A stretch of 64,000 bases of DNA from Pyxidicoccus parkwaysis (GTDB taxonomy: Bacteria > Myxococcota > Myxococcia > Myxococcales > Myxococcaceae). Each line of letters starts with the position of its first letter. Within the stretch, counting starts at the first letter, position 1. Of this stretch, positions 8,878 to 16,700 are shown piece by piece. The translations under genes and the position numbers were made by a program. Under the pieces are notes generated by a model. It made no database searches. It saw only the letters and a list, made by a program, of their open reading frames with translations, and had not been told where the DNA came from. Location: positions 5,570,001 to 5,634,000 of the forward strand of contig NZ_CP071090.1 of NCBI RefSeq assembly GCF_017301735.1, in the 5' to 3' direction.

Positions 8878-9837
8878 ATGCGATTCGCCATCGTCGGTTC
8901 AGGTGGGGTGGGCGGCTACTACGGCGCCCGGTTGGTGCGCGCGGGGCAGGAGGTGACGTTCCTCGCCCGGGGCGCGCACCTGCGAGCCATGCGGGAGCGG
9001 GGACTGAGCATCCGGAGCGCGGAGGGAGACTTCACCGTTCCCGTGCGCGCCGAGGAGGACCCGTCCCGCGTGGGCCCCGTGGACGTCATCGTCCTCGCGG
9101 TGAAGAACTACGACGTTCCCTCCGTGCTGCCCATGGTGAAGACACTCGCCGCCGCGTCGGACCGGCCCGCGTTGGGAGGCACCACCGCCGCCATCCTCAC
9201 GCTGCAGAACGGCGTGGACAGCCCCAACGAGGTGGCCGCCATCGTGGGCAAGGCCCCGGTCATCGGCGGCACCACGTACATCTCCACCGCCATCTCCGAG
9301 CCGGGCGTCATCTCCCAGACGGGCACGCTCCACCGCATCATCCTCGGCGAGGTATTCGGCGACACATCCCGCGTCTCCTCGCGAGCCCAGACGCTGCGCG
9401 ACACGCTGGCCGGCGCGGGGCTCAACGTCGAGGCGGTACCGGACGCACGCAAGCCACTCTGGGAGAAGCTCGCGTTCCTCGCGCCCATGTCCGGCTTCTG
9501 CACCGCGGCCCGCCTCCCGCTGGGGCCGCTGCGCGACGCGGGGCCGGCATTCCGGGAGCAATTCCGGGAGGCCGCGGCCGAGGTGCTCCGCGTCGCCAAC
9601 GCCGAGGGCGTGGCCACCACCACCCGCGCCGAGGACGTGGCGGCCTTCATGGAAGGGCTCCAGGCCGACATGCGTCCCTCGATGATGGTGGACTTCGAGG
9701 CCGGCAAGCCGCTGGAGGTCGAGTACCTCCAGGGCACGGTGTCACGACGGGGCCGCGCCCGGGGCGTGCCCACGCCGGTGATGAGCACGCTCTATTCCCT
9801 CCTGCTGCCGCACGCGGGCGGAGCGCCGAAGTCATGA
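8878..9837 (+). CDS. panE: 2-dehydropantoate 2-reductase family ketopantoate reductase
   Basis: A 319-residue NADPH-dependent oxidoreductase of the ApbA/PanE family, which reduces ketopantoate to pantoate in pantothenate and CoA synthesis. The N-terminal FAIVGSGGVGGYYGARL is the GxGxxG dinucleotide site. ILTLQNGVDSPNEVAAIVG and PLWEKLAFLAPMSGFCTA (K197 at the catalytic lysine position) follow, then a helical C-terminal domain with FEAGKPLEVEYLQGTV, all as in the family. The start MRFAIV is chosen because the fold begins there; an in-frame ATG at 8866 lies inside the palindrome and no Shine-Dalgarno is visible. Paralogues acting on other keto acids are common, so panE is probable rather than certain. 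Its stop overlaps the next start (ATGA). Confidence 0.88.
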   Translation: MRFAIVGSGGVGGYYGARLVRAGQEVTFLARGAHLRAMRERGLSIRSAEGDFTVPVRAEEDPSRVGPVDVIVLAVKNYDVPSVLPMVKTLAAASDRPALGGTTAAILTLQNGVDSPNEVAAIVGKAPVIGGTTYISTAISEPGVISQTGTLHRIILGEVFGDTSRVSSRAQTLRDTLAGAGLNVEAVPDARKPLWEKLAFLAPMSGFCTAARLPLGPLRDAGPAFREQFREAAAEVLRVANAEGVATTTRAEDVAAFMEGLQADMRPSMMVDFEAGKPLEVEYLQGTVSRRGRARGVPTPVMSTLYSLLLPHAGGAPKS

Positions 9838-10268
9838 GGCACTTCGCCCTGCTGCTCGTCGTGCTCACCTCCTGCGCGCCCAGGATGGTGTCGGTTCCTC
9901 CGCCCCCCCTGAACCTCGAAGATGAGTCCACTTCACGCGACGCACTCAAGGAGGCCATCCGGGAGACCATCGCCTCCCATCGCGGAGAGGTCGTCGCCTG
10001 CTACGAGGAGACCCGCAGAGCGAGAAGGTCCACGCCCGAAGGCAAGCTGGTCGTCCGCTTCACCATCCAGACCGATGGCACGGTGAGCAGCCCCAACGTG
10101 CAAACGTCCACAGTCCAATCCCAGATGTTCGAGCGCTGCGTCCTGGATAGGCTCTCGACCTGGCTCTTTCCGCGCCAACAGCCCCCCGGCGTGGTCGTCG
10201 TCGCCTATCCGTTCATCTTCAAACGTGCGCCTGCCGACCCACCAGCCAAACACCCGCCCACGCAATGA
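9834..10268 (+). CDS. AgmX/PglI C-terminal-domain lipoprotein
   Basis: A 144-residue protein. A short signal sequence ends in the lipobox LTSC (C14), so lipidation is expected. The body (residues 38-130) carries GEVVACYEE, GKLVVRFTIQTDGTVSSPNVQTSTV, ERCVLDRLSTWLFP and VVVVAYPFIF, the pattern of the AgmX/PglI C-terminal domain, a TonB-C-like fold frequent in myxobacterial gliding and envelope proteins. It starts within the stop of the PanE-like gene (ATGA overlap), so translation is probably coupled although no metabolic link is apparent. Partner and role are unknown. Confidence 0.75.
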   Translation: MRHFALLLVVLTSCAPRMVSVPPPPLNLEDESTSRDALKEAIRETIASHRGEVVACYEETRRARRSTPEGKLVVRFTIQTDGTVSSPNVQTSTVQSQMFERCVLDRLSTWLFPRQQPPGVVVVAYPFIFKRAPADPPAKHPPTQ

Positions 10269-10296
10269 ATGAACGGGATTGGCATATGAACAGGTC

Positions 10297-11037
10297 ATGA
10301 CCGAGCCGAAGCCGCGCCCTGCCTCGAAGAACGACCTGCCGCCCCTCGCGGGCCGCGTGGCCTTCCTCGCCGTCGCGTCCGGCCTGACGCCACTCATCCC
10401 CGTGCCCTTCCTGGACGACTACGCCCTGAGCCAGGTGCGCGAGGGCATGGTCCGGCAGATTCTCGGCGAGCACGGCCTGCCCACGCCGGACAAGGCGGTG
10501 GCTGTGCTCGCGGGCTCGAACGTGAGCGCCTCGCTGGTCGGCCACGTGAAGGGCTTCCTCAAGAGCGTGGTGTTGCTCCCCATGCAGTGGGTCTTCCGCA
10601 AGGTCTTCTTCGTGCTGTGGGTGAAGGACTGCGTGGACATGGCCTCCACGTCCCTGCACCACGGCTTCCTGCTCACCCACGCGGTGGAGCGCGGAGACCT
10701 CGACGCGAAGGCCCTGTCGTCGGGCGACATGCCGAAGCGAATCTACGACGCCATGGTGGCCGCCTGCGCGGAGGTGGACGCGCGTCCCATCAACCAGATT
10801 CTGCGCCGCCTCTTCGCGAGCAGCCGCCTGCTGATGGCCGAGGCCACTCGCGCCTTCTTCAACCCGAAGCAGACGGGCCCCCGCACGCCCGACGCGGCGG
10901 AGAGCGCCGAGGTGAAGTCCCTGACGGACCGGCTGCTGGCGGAGCTCTGGGAGGAGCGCGGCTACTTCGCCGTCCTCCGGCAGCACTACGACAAGCACCT
11001 CGCGGCAGGCACGGCCGCGAGCGGCTCACGGAGTTGA
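10297..11037 (+). CDS. Conserved-looking hypothetical helical protein
   Basis: A 246-residue protein I do not recognise. It opens with a charged stretch, then GRVAFLAVASGLTPLIPVPFLDDYALSQVREGMVRQIL, a hydrophobic amphipathic middle (SVVLLPMQWVFRKVFFVLWV, residues 85-105), and ends in a soluble helical tail (LTDRLLAELWEERGYFAVLRQHYD). The hydrophobic blocks suggest membrane association without clear multispanning topology. The ATG at 10297 (MTEPKP) is preferred; a TTG at 10279 would add six residues. Its 3' end overlaps the convergent DUF4105 gene by 12 bp. Codon bias matches its neighbours, so it is likely a real gene. Confidence 0.7.
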   Translation: MTEPKPRPASKNDLPPLAGRVAFLAVASGLTPLIPVPFLDDYALSQVREGMVRQILGEHGLPTPDKAVAVLAGSNVSASLVGHVKGFLKSVVLLPMQWVFRKVFFVLWVKDCVDMASTSLHHGFLLTHAVERGDLDAKALSSGDMPKRIYDAMVAACAEVDARPINQILRRLFASSRLLMAEATRAFFNPKQTGPRTPDAAESAEVKSLTDRLLAELWEERGYFAVLRQHYDKHLAAGTAASGSRS

Positions 11038-12030
11038 CGCGGCGGTGGCCCCTGCCTCGCGGATGCGCCGCGAGAAGTCCGGCTGCCCGTTGGCCGCCAT
11101 CGCCTGCACGTTGATGCGGTGCCGGGCGCGCACCACCTCCAGCGGCGCGTCCTTCTCGATGAGGCCCAGCTCGTACGCGAGCGCATCCGAGTACGCCGGC
11201 AGCAACGTCCGGTGGTCATACGGCACCTTCACCGCGCTCACCTTCTCCACGTGGCGCACGAGGTTGGTGGTGCAGTTGCTGGTGAGCGTGTCGTAGAACT
11301 CCGGCCGCTCGTGCAGCGCGTTCATCCGCGCCACCATGTCCAGGAAGAAGGTGGCGATGCGCTCCTTCGACGCGTCCACCGGGTACAGGTACACGTCGTC
11401 CTTGCGGTGGTTGGAGCGCAGCTGGATGAGGTCTCGCTCGTCGCCCACCACGTAGATGAGCTCGAACTGGCGGAACAGGCCGCCCAGCGCGGAGAACGTC
11501 TCGCCCTTCTCGCGCCGCACCTCCACGGAGAAGACGACGTAGCGCCCGTCCGCGAAGCCGAAGCTCACCATGGTGTGCGCCGCGCCATAGAAGCCGGAGA
11601 ACGGCTCCACGATGAACCACGCCCCCGTCAGCTCGCGCGTGTCGTACGTGGCCGTGTACCAGCTCGCGTCCCAGTCGGTGGTGCTGCGGTAGCGGAAGTC
11701 GCGCACGTCATGAATCGTCACGCGCGTGCCGTCCACCTCCGCCCGCGCCGCGCGCGCCAGGTCCGGCGCCCAGTCGCGCTGGTCCGACGGCTGCACCGTC
11801 CGCACCCAGCCGTAGATGGCCGCGCAGCCCGCCACCACCACGGCCACCGCCACCCGCCAGGAGCTCCGCCGCCACAGCGCCACGGCCACCGCAACCAGCA
11901 CCAGCGCCGGCAGCGCCCTTACGAGGTGCGCCCCTTCCGGCCCCGCACCCGTCAGGGCCAGGGCGAGCGCGGCCCACCCGGTGCCCAGCAGCAGCACGAG
12001 GCCGGTGAGAATTCGGGAGAGAAGGCGCAT
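11026..12030 (-). CDS. DUF4105-family membrane protein
   Basis: A 334-residue protein. Two or three N-terminal membrane helices (residues 1-75: ILTGLVLLLGTGWAALALAL, LVLVAVAVALW, VAVAVVVAGCAAIYGWV) precede a periplasmic DUF4105/Lnb-like domain. The DUF4105 signatures are GAWFIVEPFSGFYGAAHTMVSFGFADGRYVVFSVEVRR and FYDTLTSNCTTNLVRH (around residues 255-270), a Cys/His arrangement reminiscent of NlpC/Lnb papain-like hydrolases. Related Lnb proteins act in lipoprotein maturation in Firmicutes; a role in lipid or protein acyl transfer here is speculative. The start at 12030 (MRLLSRIL) immediately precedes the first membrane helix. It is divergent from the CHRD lipoprotein gene. Confidence 0.85.
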   Translation of the reverse strand: MRLLSRILTGLVLLLGTGWAALALALTGAGPEGAHLVRALPALVLVAVAVALWRRSSWRVAVAVVVAGCAAIYGWVRTVQPSDQRDWAPDLARAARAEVDGTRVTIHDVRDFRYRSTTDWDASWYTATYDTRELTGAWFIVEPFSGFYGAAHTMVSFGFADGRYVVFSVEVRREKGETFSALGGLFRQFELIYVVGDERDLIQLRSNHRKDDVYLYPVDASKERIATFFLDMVARMNALHERPEFYDTLTSNCTTNLVRHVEKVSAVKVPYDHRTLLPAYSDALAYELGLIEKDAPLEVVRARHRINVQAMAANGQPDFSRRIREAGATAASTP

Positions 12031-12236
12031 GGCGCGAGTATCCGCGTCCCCGCGCGGACTGTCACCGGCCTGCCACAACACCTCCGATACTGGTGCGGGC
12101 CGCGAGGCCTGTTCACTCTCCGGCTGAGTCCCTGCCGCCCGGGCCGATTGGCCTCGCGCGAGGAGCGGAGCAGCGTGCCCAACCCCGCGTCCGGAACCCG
12201 CGCCGGGCCTCGCCGGGACGTGGAGACAGGAGCGTC

Positions 12237-12686
12237 ATGATGCGGAAGTCCATGCTGACACGTCTCGCCGTACCGGGCCTGGTGGCCTGCGCCCTGTGGC
12301 TCGCCGGATGTGGCGACAAGAAGGCGAATGCCACCCTCTCGGGAGCCCAGGAGGTGCCGCCCACAACGACTGATGCGACCGGCACCGTCACCGCGGAGCT
12401 GGATGGTGACGAGCTGAAGGTCGCCGGCAGCTTCACCAACCTGAGCAGTGCCCTGTTCCCCGTCTCCGGCAGCGCCGCCCACGTCCACAACGCCGCCCGG
12501 GGACAGAACGGGCCCATCCTCTTCAACCTCGAAATCACCAGCACCGACGACCTCAACGGCGTCTTCTCCGGCAGCAAGACGCTGAACAGCGACGAGAAGG
12601 ACGCCTTCGAGAACGGCAACCTCTACGTCAACGTCCACACCGTGAACTTCAACGGCGGAGAGATTCGCGGCCAGCTCGAGCCCTGA
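12237..12686 (+). CDS. CHRD-domain lipoprotein
   Basis: A 149-residue protein. The signal peptide (MRKSMLTRLAVPGLVACALW) ends in the canonical lipobox LAGC (C25). The mature part, ATLSGAQEVPP through GGEIRGQL, is a single CHRD domain with the expected ends and the internal AAHVHNAARGQNGPILFNL block. CHRD beta-folds occur in chordin and in many bacterial exported proteins of unknown function. Tandem ATG codons (12237 and 12240) follow ACAGGAG. It appears monocistronic, with a long intergenic region downstream. Confidence 0.92.
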   Translation: MMRKSMLTRLAVPGLVACALWLAGCGDKKANATLSGAQEVPPTTTDATGTVTAELDGDELKVAGSFTNLSSALFPVSGSAAHVHNAARGQNGPILFNLEITSTDDLNGVFSGSKTLNSDEKDAFENGNLYVNVHTVNFNGGEIRGQLEP

Positions 12687-13161
12687 GCCCCGCGCTCCCC
12701 CGCACCGCGGTACCGCGCGCCCTGCCCTCCTGACGCGCCGCCCCGACTCCACACGGGGCGCCCGGGAGGCATGGCGCGCCCTTTCTTCAGTCACCGGTGC
12801 TGTGAGGCGAAGCCGTGGCCCGAGCCGCGGTTGCACGACGTCTCGCGCCGTGGATTCCGGCAAAACCACTAAGTCGGACGAATCCCGTTTCCGCTCCAAT
12901 CACGTGACAGATACATCCACGTGGCGTAACGCGTCACGAGGCGGCGGCTCGGCACCCGGCTGCGAGCCCTCGCAAGCATTCGTAATTGTTTGATTTCTTA
13001 TGCACCGAGGAATTCTCGGCTTCAAACTTTCCACCGGGAATGCACGAAGCTCACGTCAGATCCGTGATTCATGCTAGGGATGTATCACTGCATCCAGTGG
13101 CAGATAGTGCCGCCGTCCCAGAAGACGATGGACGGCCACGCCAACAGGATTGGAGCTTCGA
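12687..13161. other. Long non-coding interval upstream of the hydroxymandelate synthase gene
   Basis: No credible gene is seen in this roughly 475-bp interval. The left half is GC-rich. From about 12975 to 13080 the composition is clearly more AT-rich than the surroundings, as expected for a regulatory region. Two small inverted repeats occur: TGCGAG-CC-CTCGCA (12961-12974) and CCGAG-GAATT-CTCGG (13005-13019). They may be operators controlling the downstream secondary-metabolism genes; no convincing -10/-35 or -24/-12 pair was found. Confidence 0.5.
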
Positions 13162-14232
13162 GTGGACTTCACGAGCGTGGATCATGTGGAGCTGTACGTG
13201 GGTGACGCGATGCTGTCGGCGTACTTCTTCTGCCACGCGCTCGGCTTCCGGATGGTGGCCCATGCGGCGCCGGAGAGCGGGCTGGAGGGACGCCGTTCCA
13301 TCGTGCTGAAGCAGGGCAGCTCGCGGCTCGTCGTGACGTCCGCGCTCGGGGCGACGGGGCCGGTGGCGGAGTACGTGCGGGAGCACGGTGACGGTGTGAA
13401 GGACGTGGCCTTCGCCACGCCGGACGCGGCGGGAGCCTTCGCCGAGGCGGTGCGCCGGGGCGCGAAGCCGGTGATGGAGCCCGTCACGTACGAGGGCGCG
13501 GGCGGCCGCGTGGTGAAGGCGACCATCGCCGGCCCCGGAGACCTCGTGCACTCGTTCATCCAGCGCGACGGCGCGACGAGCGGCTTCCTGCCGGACGTGT
13601 ACCTGCCGCTGGAGACGCCGCCGATGGGCGAGGAGCTCTTCACCGCGCTGGACCACGTGGCGCTCTGCCTGGAGCGCGGCACGCTGATGGACGCGGCGAG
13701 CTTCTACCGGGACGTGCTGGGCTTCGAGCAGACGCACGAGGAGAACGTGCGCACGGAGTACAGCGGCATGAACTCGCGGGTGATGCAGACCGCCGGCGGG
13801 CGCATCTGCTTCCCGATGCAGGAGCCGTACACCGGCACGCGGCGCGGGCAGCTCGAGGACTTCCTCGTGGCGCACGGCGGCTCGGGCGTGCAGCACCTCG
13901 CCTTCCTGGCGCCGGACATCGCCCACGCGGTGGATGCGCTGCGCCGCAGCGGCATGAAGATTCTCGACGCGCCGCCGGGCTACTACGAGTCGCTGGAGTC
14001 GCGGCTGGGTGACCTGGGCGGCTTCGGCCGCGAGGCGCTCCAGGAGCGCAACATCCTCATGGACCGCGACGCGTGGGGCCACCTGCTCCAGGTCTTCACC
14101 CGCACGCAGCACGCGCGCCGCACGCTCTTCTTCGAGGTCATCCAGCGCCAGGCCGCGCGCGGCTTCGGCGGCGCCAACATCCAGGCGCTCTACGAGGCCA
14201 AGGAGCGCGAGACCCTGCGGGCCACCCGCTGA
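13162..14232 (+). CDS. hmaS: Probable 4-hydroxymandelate synthase (HPPD-family dioxygenase)
   Basis: A 356-residue Fe(II) dioxygenase with two vicinal-oxygen-chelate halves. Metal ligands are H165 (LDHVAL), H245 (GVQHLAF) and E325 (FFEVI). The C-terminal block reads GFGGANIQALYEAKERE: Ile340 stands where 4-hydroxyphenylpyruvate dioxygenases carry Phe (GNF), a swap known to turn HPPD towards hydroxymandelate. MQEP and APPGYYESLESRL also look HmaS-like. HmaS converts 4-hydroxyphenylpyruvate to 4-hydroxymandelate, first step to hydroxyphenylglycine for non-ribosomal peptides; the MbtH gene 136 bp downstream supports this. GGAG six bases before the GTG at 13162 decides the start; a TTG at 13150 has poor spacing. 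Alternative: an unusual HPPD for tyrosine catabolism. Confidence 0.78.
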   Translation: MDFTSVDHVELYVGDAMLSAYFFCHALGFRMVAHAAPESGLEGRRSIVLKQGSSRLVVTSALGATGPVAEYVREHGDGVKDVAFATPDAAGAFAEAVRRGAKPVMEPVTYEGAGGRVVKATIAGPGDLVHSFIQRDGATSGFLPDVYLPLETPPMGEELFTALDHVALCLERGTLMDAASFYRDVLGFEQTHEENVRTEYSGMNSRVMQTAGGRICFPMQEPYTGTRRGQLEDFLVAHGGSGVQHLAFLAPDIAHAVDALRRSGMKILDAPPGYYESLESRLGDLGGFGREALQERNILMDRDAWGHLLQVFTRTQHARRTLFFEVIQRQAARGFGGANIQALYEAKERETLRATR

Positions 14233-14368
14233 ACGCCCGTCCCCTGGCGGCCTTCACCCGGGGTGTGCTCGGTGGGGCTCTGGAATGCGGAGCGCCGCCG
14301 GCCTACCCTGCTTGACGCCTTTTTCGGGGCTGTGAGCAGAATGCACCCACTTTCAGGAGTCGAACACC

Positions 14369-14593
14369 ATGGCGGATGAGCGCGAAGATACGACCATTTA
14401 CAAGGTCGTCGTGAATCACGAAGAGCAGTACTCCATCTGGCCGGCGGACCGCGAGAACGCGCTCGGCTGGAAGGACGCGGGCAAGCAGGGCCCGAAGGCC
14501 GAGTGCCTGGAGTACATCAAGCAGGTCTGGACGGACATGCGCCCCCTGAGCCTCCGCAAGAAGATGGAGGAGCAGGCGCAGCTGAAGAACTGA
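14369..14593 (+). CDS. mbtH: MbtH family protein
   Basis: A 74-residue protein with the full MbtH signature: VVVNHEEQYSIWPADRENALGWKDAG (residues 9-34) and CLEYIKQVWTDMRPLSLR (46-63), including the conserved Trp and Leu residues. MbtH proteins bind and activate adenylation domains of non-ribosomal peptide synthetases. AGGAG precedes the ATG. A weak promoter-like pair (TTGACG 14312-14317, CAGAAT 14337-14342, 19-bp spacer) lies in the gap after the hydroxymandelate synthase gene. A strong hairpin follows. No NRPS gene is present in the window, so the pair must serve a synthetase encoded elsewhere. Family assignment is very secure. Confidence 0.96.
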   Translation: MADEREDTTIYKVVVNHEEQYSIWPADRENALGWKDAGKQGPKAECLEYIKQVWTDMRPLSLRKKMEEQAQLKN

Positions 14594-14615
14594 AGCGGCT
14601 GGAGCAGAAACACCA

Positions 14616-14654
14616 CGCCCCCGGAGCCCGGCTTCACGCCAGGGCTCGGGGGCG
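14616..14654 (+). terminator. Terminator-like hairpin after mbtH
   Basis: CGCCCCCGGAGCCC and GGGCTCGGGGGCG pair as a long GC stem with one bulged G. It is followed by TAACTCTTTC, a weak T-containing tract, 22 bp after the mbtH stop codon. Confidence 0.65.
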
Positions 14655-14715
14655 TAACTCTTTCATGTGACTCCCTCTCCCCGCGTGCGCGCGGAGAGGG
14701 TGGGCCGGCCTCTTC

Positions 14716-15408
14716 TCAGAGGTCCGGCGGCGGACGGACGCCCAGGTGGCACGCGCGCAGGGCGAGCTGCGTGCGGTTCTCCGCGCCCAGCTTCCGGTAG
14801 AGCTGCGTGACGTGGGACTTCACCGTGCGCTCCGCAATCTGGAGATGCGCGGCAATCTTGAGGTTGTCCGCGCCTCCCGCCACGTACGCCAGCACCTCGC
14901 GCTCGCGCTGTGTGAGCGCGAGCAGCACGCTGGCCGTGGGCGATGTCACCGGCGGGTGCTCGAAGTCGTTCCGGAGCAACTGCACCGGGAACAACCGCTC
15001 GCCCCGCACGAGGGACTGGATGGCCGAGGCCACGGCGGTGGTGCCGAGCCCCGCGCGGAAGAGGTAGCCGGAGGCGCCCTCGTCGAAGCACTGCGAGATG
15101 ATTTCCGGCTGGCTCACCGCGGAGAGCAACAGCATCCGGACCTCCAGGCGACGCTTGCGCGCCTCCCGCAGGAGGTTGATGCCCTCCGTGACGGAGCAGC
15201 CGACAGCCGCCTCGCTGTCGCCTTCCACGTCCATCACCGCCACCTGCGGCGGATCGGTTCCAAGGCCATCGAGGAAGAGGCGCACGTCTCTCGTCACCGA
15301 GGACACCTGCACGCCCTCTCCGCGGAGACCCTCGGCGAGCCCCTGCCAGGCCGCCCACGGTCCCTCGAGAATAGATACACGAATCGCTGCTTGATTGGAT
15401 GTTGCCAT
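14716..15408 (-). CDS. NarL/LuxR-type response regulator with atypical receiver
   Basis: A 230-residue transcriptional regulator. Residues 10-135 are receiver-like: D60 (VAVMDVEG) sits at the phospho-acceptor position and S96 at the conserved Thr/Ser position. The N-terminal acidic pair is reduced to one Glu (SILEGPW), and the usual Lys is Arg (LFRAG, R118), so conventional phosphorylation switching is doubtful. Residues 163-222 form a LuxR HTH: LTQREREVLAYVAGG, LKIAAHLQIAERTVKSHVTQLYRKLGAENRTQL. The start at 15408 (MATSNQ) gives normal length for the family. It is convergent with mbtH. No partner kinase lies adjacent; targets are unknown. Confidence 0.88.
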   Translation of the reverse strand: MATSNQAAIRVSILEGPWAAWQGLAEGLRGEGVQVSSVTRDVRLFLDGLGTDPPQVAVMDVEGDSEAAVGCSVTEGINLLREARKRRLEVRMLLLSAVSQPEIISQCFDEGASGYLFRAGLGTTAVASAIQSLVRGERLFPVQLLRNDFEHPPVTSPTASVLLALTQREREVLAYVAGGADNLKIAAHLQIAERTVKSHVTQLYRKLGAENRTQLALRACHLGVRPPPDL

Positions 15409-15934
15409 GCGAAGGCCCCCCAGCCGCCATGGCGAAAGACTTCGGGAACTACCTGTTGACCACGGCCGACTCCGAAAAATCGGTGCCAGCGGGGAGAAGC
15501 CTTTGAAGAACGAGCACGTCCGCTGAATCACTTCGGGGTCGGTCTACCGATACAAGACTCGACTCCTGACTGCTTTCGACTTTCGACTACGTCCAGCGTC
15601 CTTCCGGGCCACCTCCTGACGGCCCACTTCATCGTCCTACGGCATGAAACCCTAACACCGGGAAAGCGCAGACGCGAACCGGCCCCGGCGGGAGTGTCTG
15701 GTGTGCATGAATCAGAGAGGGATCCAGGGGCTTCCGACGTTGGTTCGTCATCGCTGTCCGGCTCCGAACATGAGCTTGCGTCCAGTATGAGATAGCGCCG
15801 CCCCCCAGTACCGGGCCCGCCGTTCAACGGCTCACACCCTACAACAACCAGGAATCCGTGTAAACCGAGATATGACGCGCCAGGTCGTCCGCCCGCGAGT
15901 GCCGGGGCGCGGGCGTGTATGCTGGCGCGCCCAC
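15409..15934. other. Intergenic region between divergent LuxR-type and RDD genes
   Basis: About 525 bp with no convincing gene. It is less GC-rich than neighbouring coding DNA, and the open frames inside lack family-like content and start signals. A short direct repeat, TTTCGAC twice in tandem (around 15587-15600), is the only repetitive element noted. It probably contains promoters for both flanking genes, but no clear consensus pair was identified. Confidence 0.5.
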
Positions 15935-16699
15935 ATGCACACCGCTCCGACCCCCCACCTGGACGTCGCCACGCCCGAGCGCGTGGCGCTCACCCTGCCC
16001 GTGGCCGGCATCGGCTACCGGTGCCTCGCGTGGCTCGTGGACGCGAGCCTGTTGTTCTTCTTCTGGCTGGTGGCCTACTTCGCCTTCACGCTGGTGGTGT
16101 CCGACGTGCTGGGTGCGCTGCAGGCGCTGTCGGGGCTGGCGCGGACGCTGCTGGTGGTGGGGCTCTTCGCCACGCAATGGCTGTACTGGACGGTGGGCGA
16201 GGTCTTCTTCCATGGACAGACAGTGGGCAAGCGCGCGCTGGGCATCCGCGTGGTGAGGGCAGACGGCTCGCCGGTGGGCCTCTACGAGAGCGCGGTGCGC
16301 AACCTCTGCCGCGCGGTGGACTTCCTGCCCATGGCGTACGCCGCCGGCTGCATCTGCATGCTGCTCACGCGCCAGCACCGGCGCCTGGGGGACTTGCTCG
16401 CCGGCACGCTGCTGGTGCGCGAGGAGCGCATCGACCTGGACAAGTACACCGCCCAGGCCCCCGCTGCCGCCGCCGTGGGCGCGCAAGGCGCCGCCCGCGC
16501 GCTGACGCCGGAGGAGGTGGAGTTGGTGCTGGCCTTCCTGGCGCGCGCGGAAGGGCTGCGGCCGGACGTGCGGCGGCGGATGGGCGAGAAGCTGGTGGAC
16601 CGGGTGGGCGGGCTGTCCGGCGAGGCGCGGGCGGCGGTGCTCGCGTCCCCGGAGCGCACCGAGGCCTTCCTGCGTGCCCGCGCCCGGGCGGAGGGCTGA
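15935..16699 (+). CDS. RDD family membrane protein
   Basis: A 254-residue protein with the RDD domain in residues 10-150. GIGYRCLAWLVDASLLFFFWLVAYFAFTL starts the first membrane helix with the Arg and Asp of the motif, then FFHGQTVGKRALGIRVVRADG and HRRLGDLLAGTLLV close the domain. A soluble helical C-terminal tail (LTPEEVELVLAFLARAEGLRPDVRRRMGEKL) follows. The start MHTAPT at 15935 is preferred over longer frames. The next gene, SpoIIM-like, starts one base after this stop. RDD-SpoIIM pairs recur in many bacteria, often with MoxR and DUF58 genes, and are thought to form an envelope complex; those partners are not adjacent here. RDD proteins may act in transport. Confidence 0.9.
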   Translation: MHTAPTPHLDVATPERVALTLPVAGIGYRCLAWLVDASLLFFFWLVAYFAFTLVVSDVLGALQALSGLARTLLVVGLFATQWLYWTVGEVFFHGQTVGKRALGIRVVRADGSPVGLYESAVRNLCRAVDFLPMAYAAGCICMLLTRQHRRLGDLLAGTLLVREERIDLDKYTAQAPAAAAVGAQGAARALTPEEVELVLAFLARAEGLRPDVRRRMGEKLVDRVGGLSGEARAAVLASPERTEAFLRARARAEG

Positions 16700-16700
16700 C

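Noticed and set aside
12961..13019. Inverted repeats as an RNA gene or riboswitch before hmaS
   Set aside because: Two small independent palindromes do not form a recognisable RNA class; noted only as possible operators.
13150..14232. Plain annotation as 4-hydroxyphenylpyruvate dioxygenase
   Set aside because: The Ile in the GANI motif and the MbtH neighbour favour hydroxymandelate synthase; kept only as an alternative.
15528..15827. Minus-strand frame of 99 codons in the LuxR-RDD gap
   Set aside because: Low-complexity content without start signal or domain; codon pattern does not look coding.
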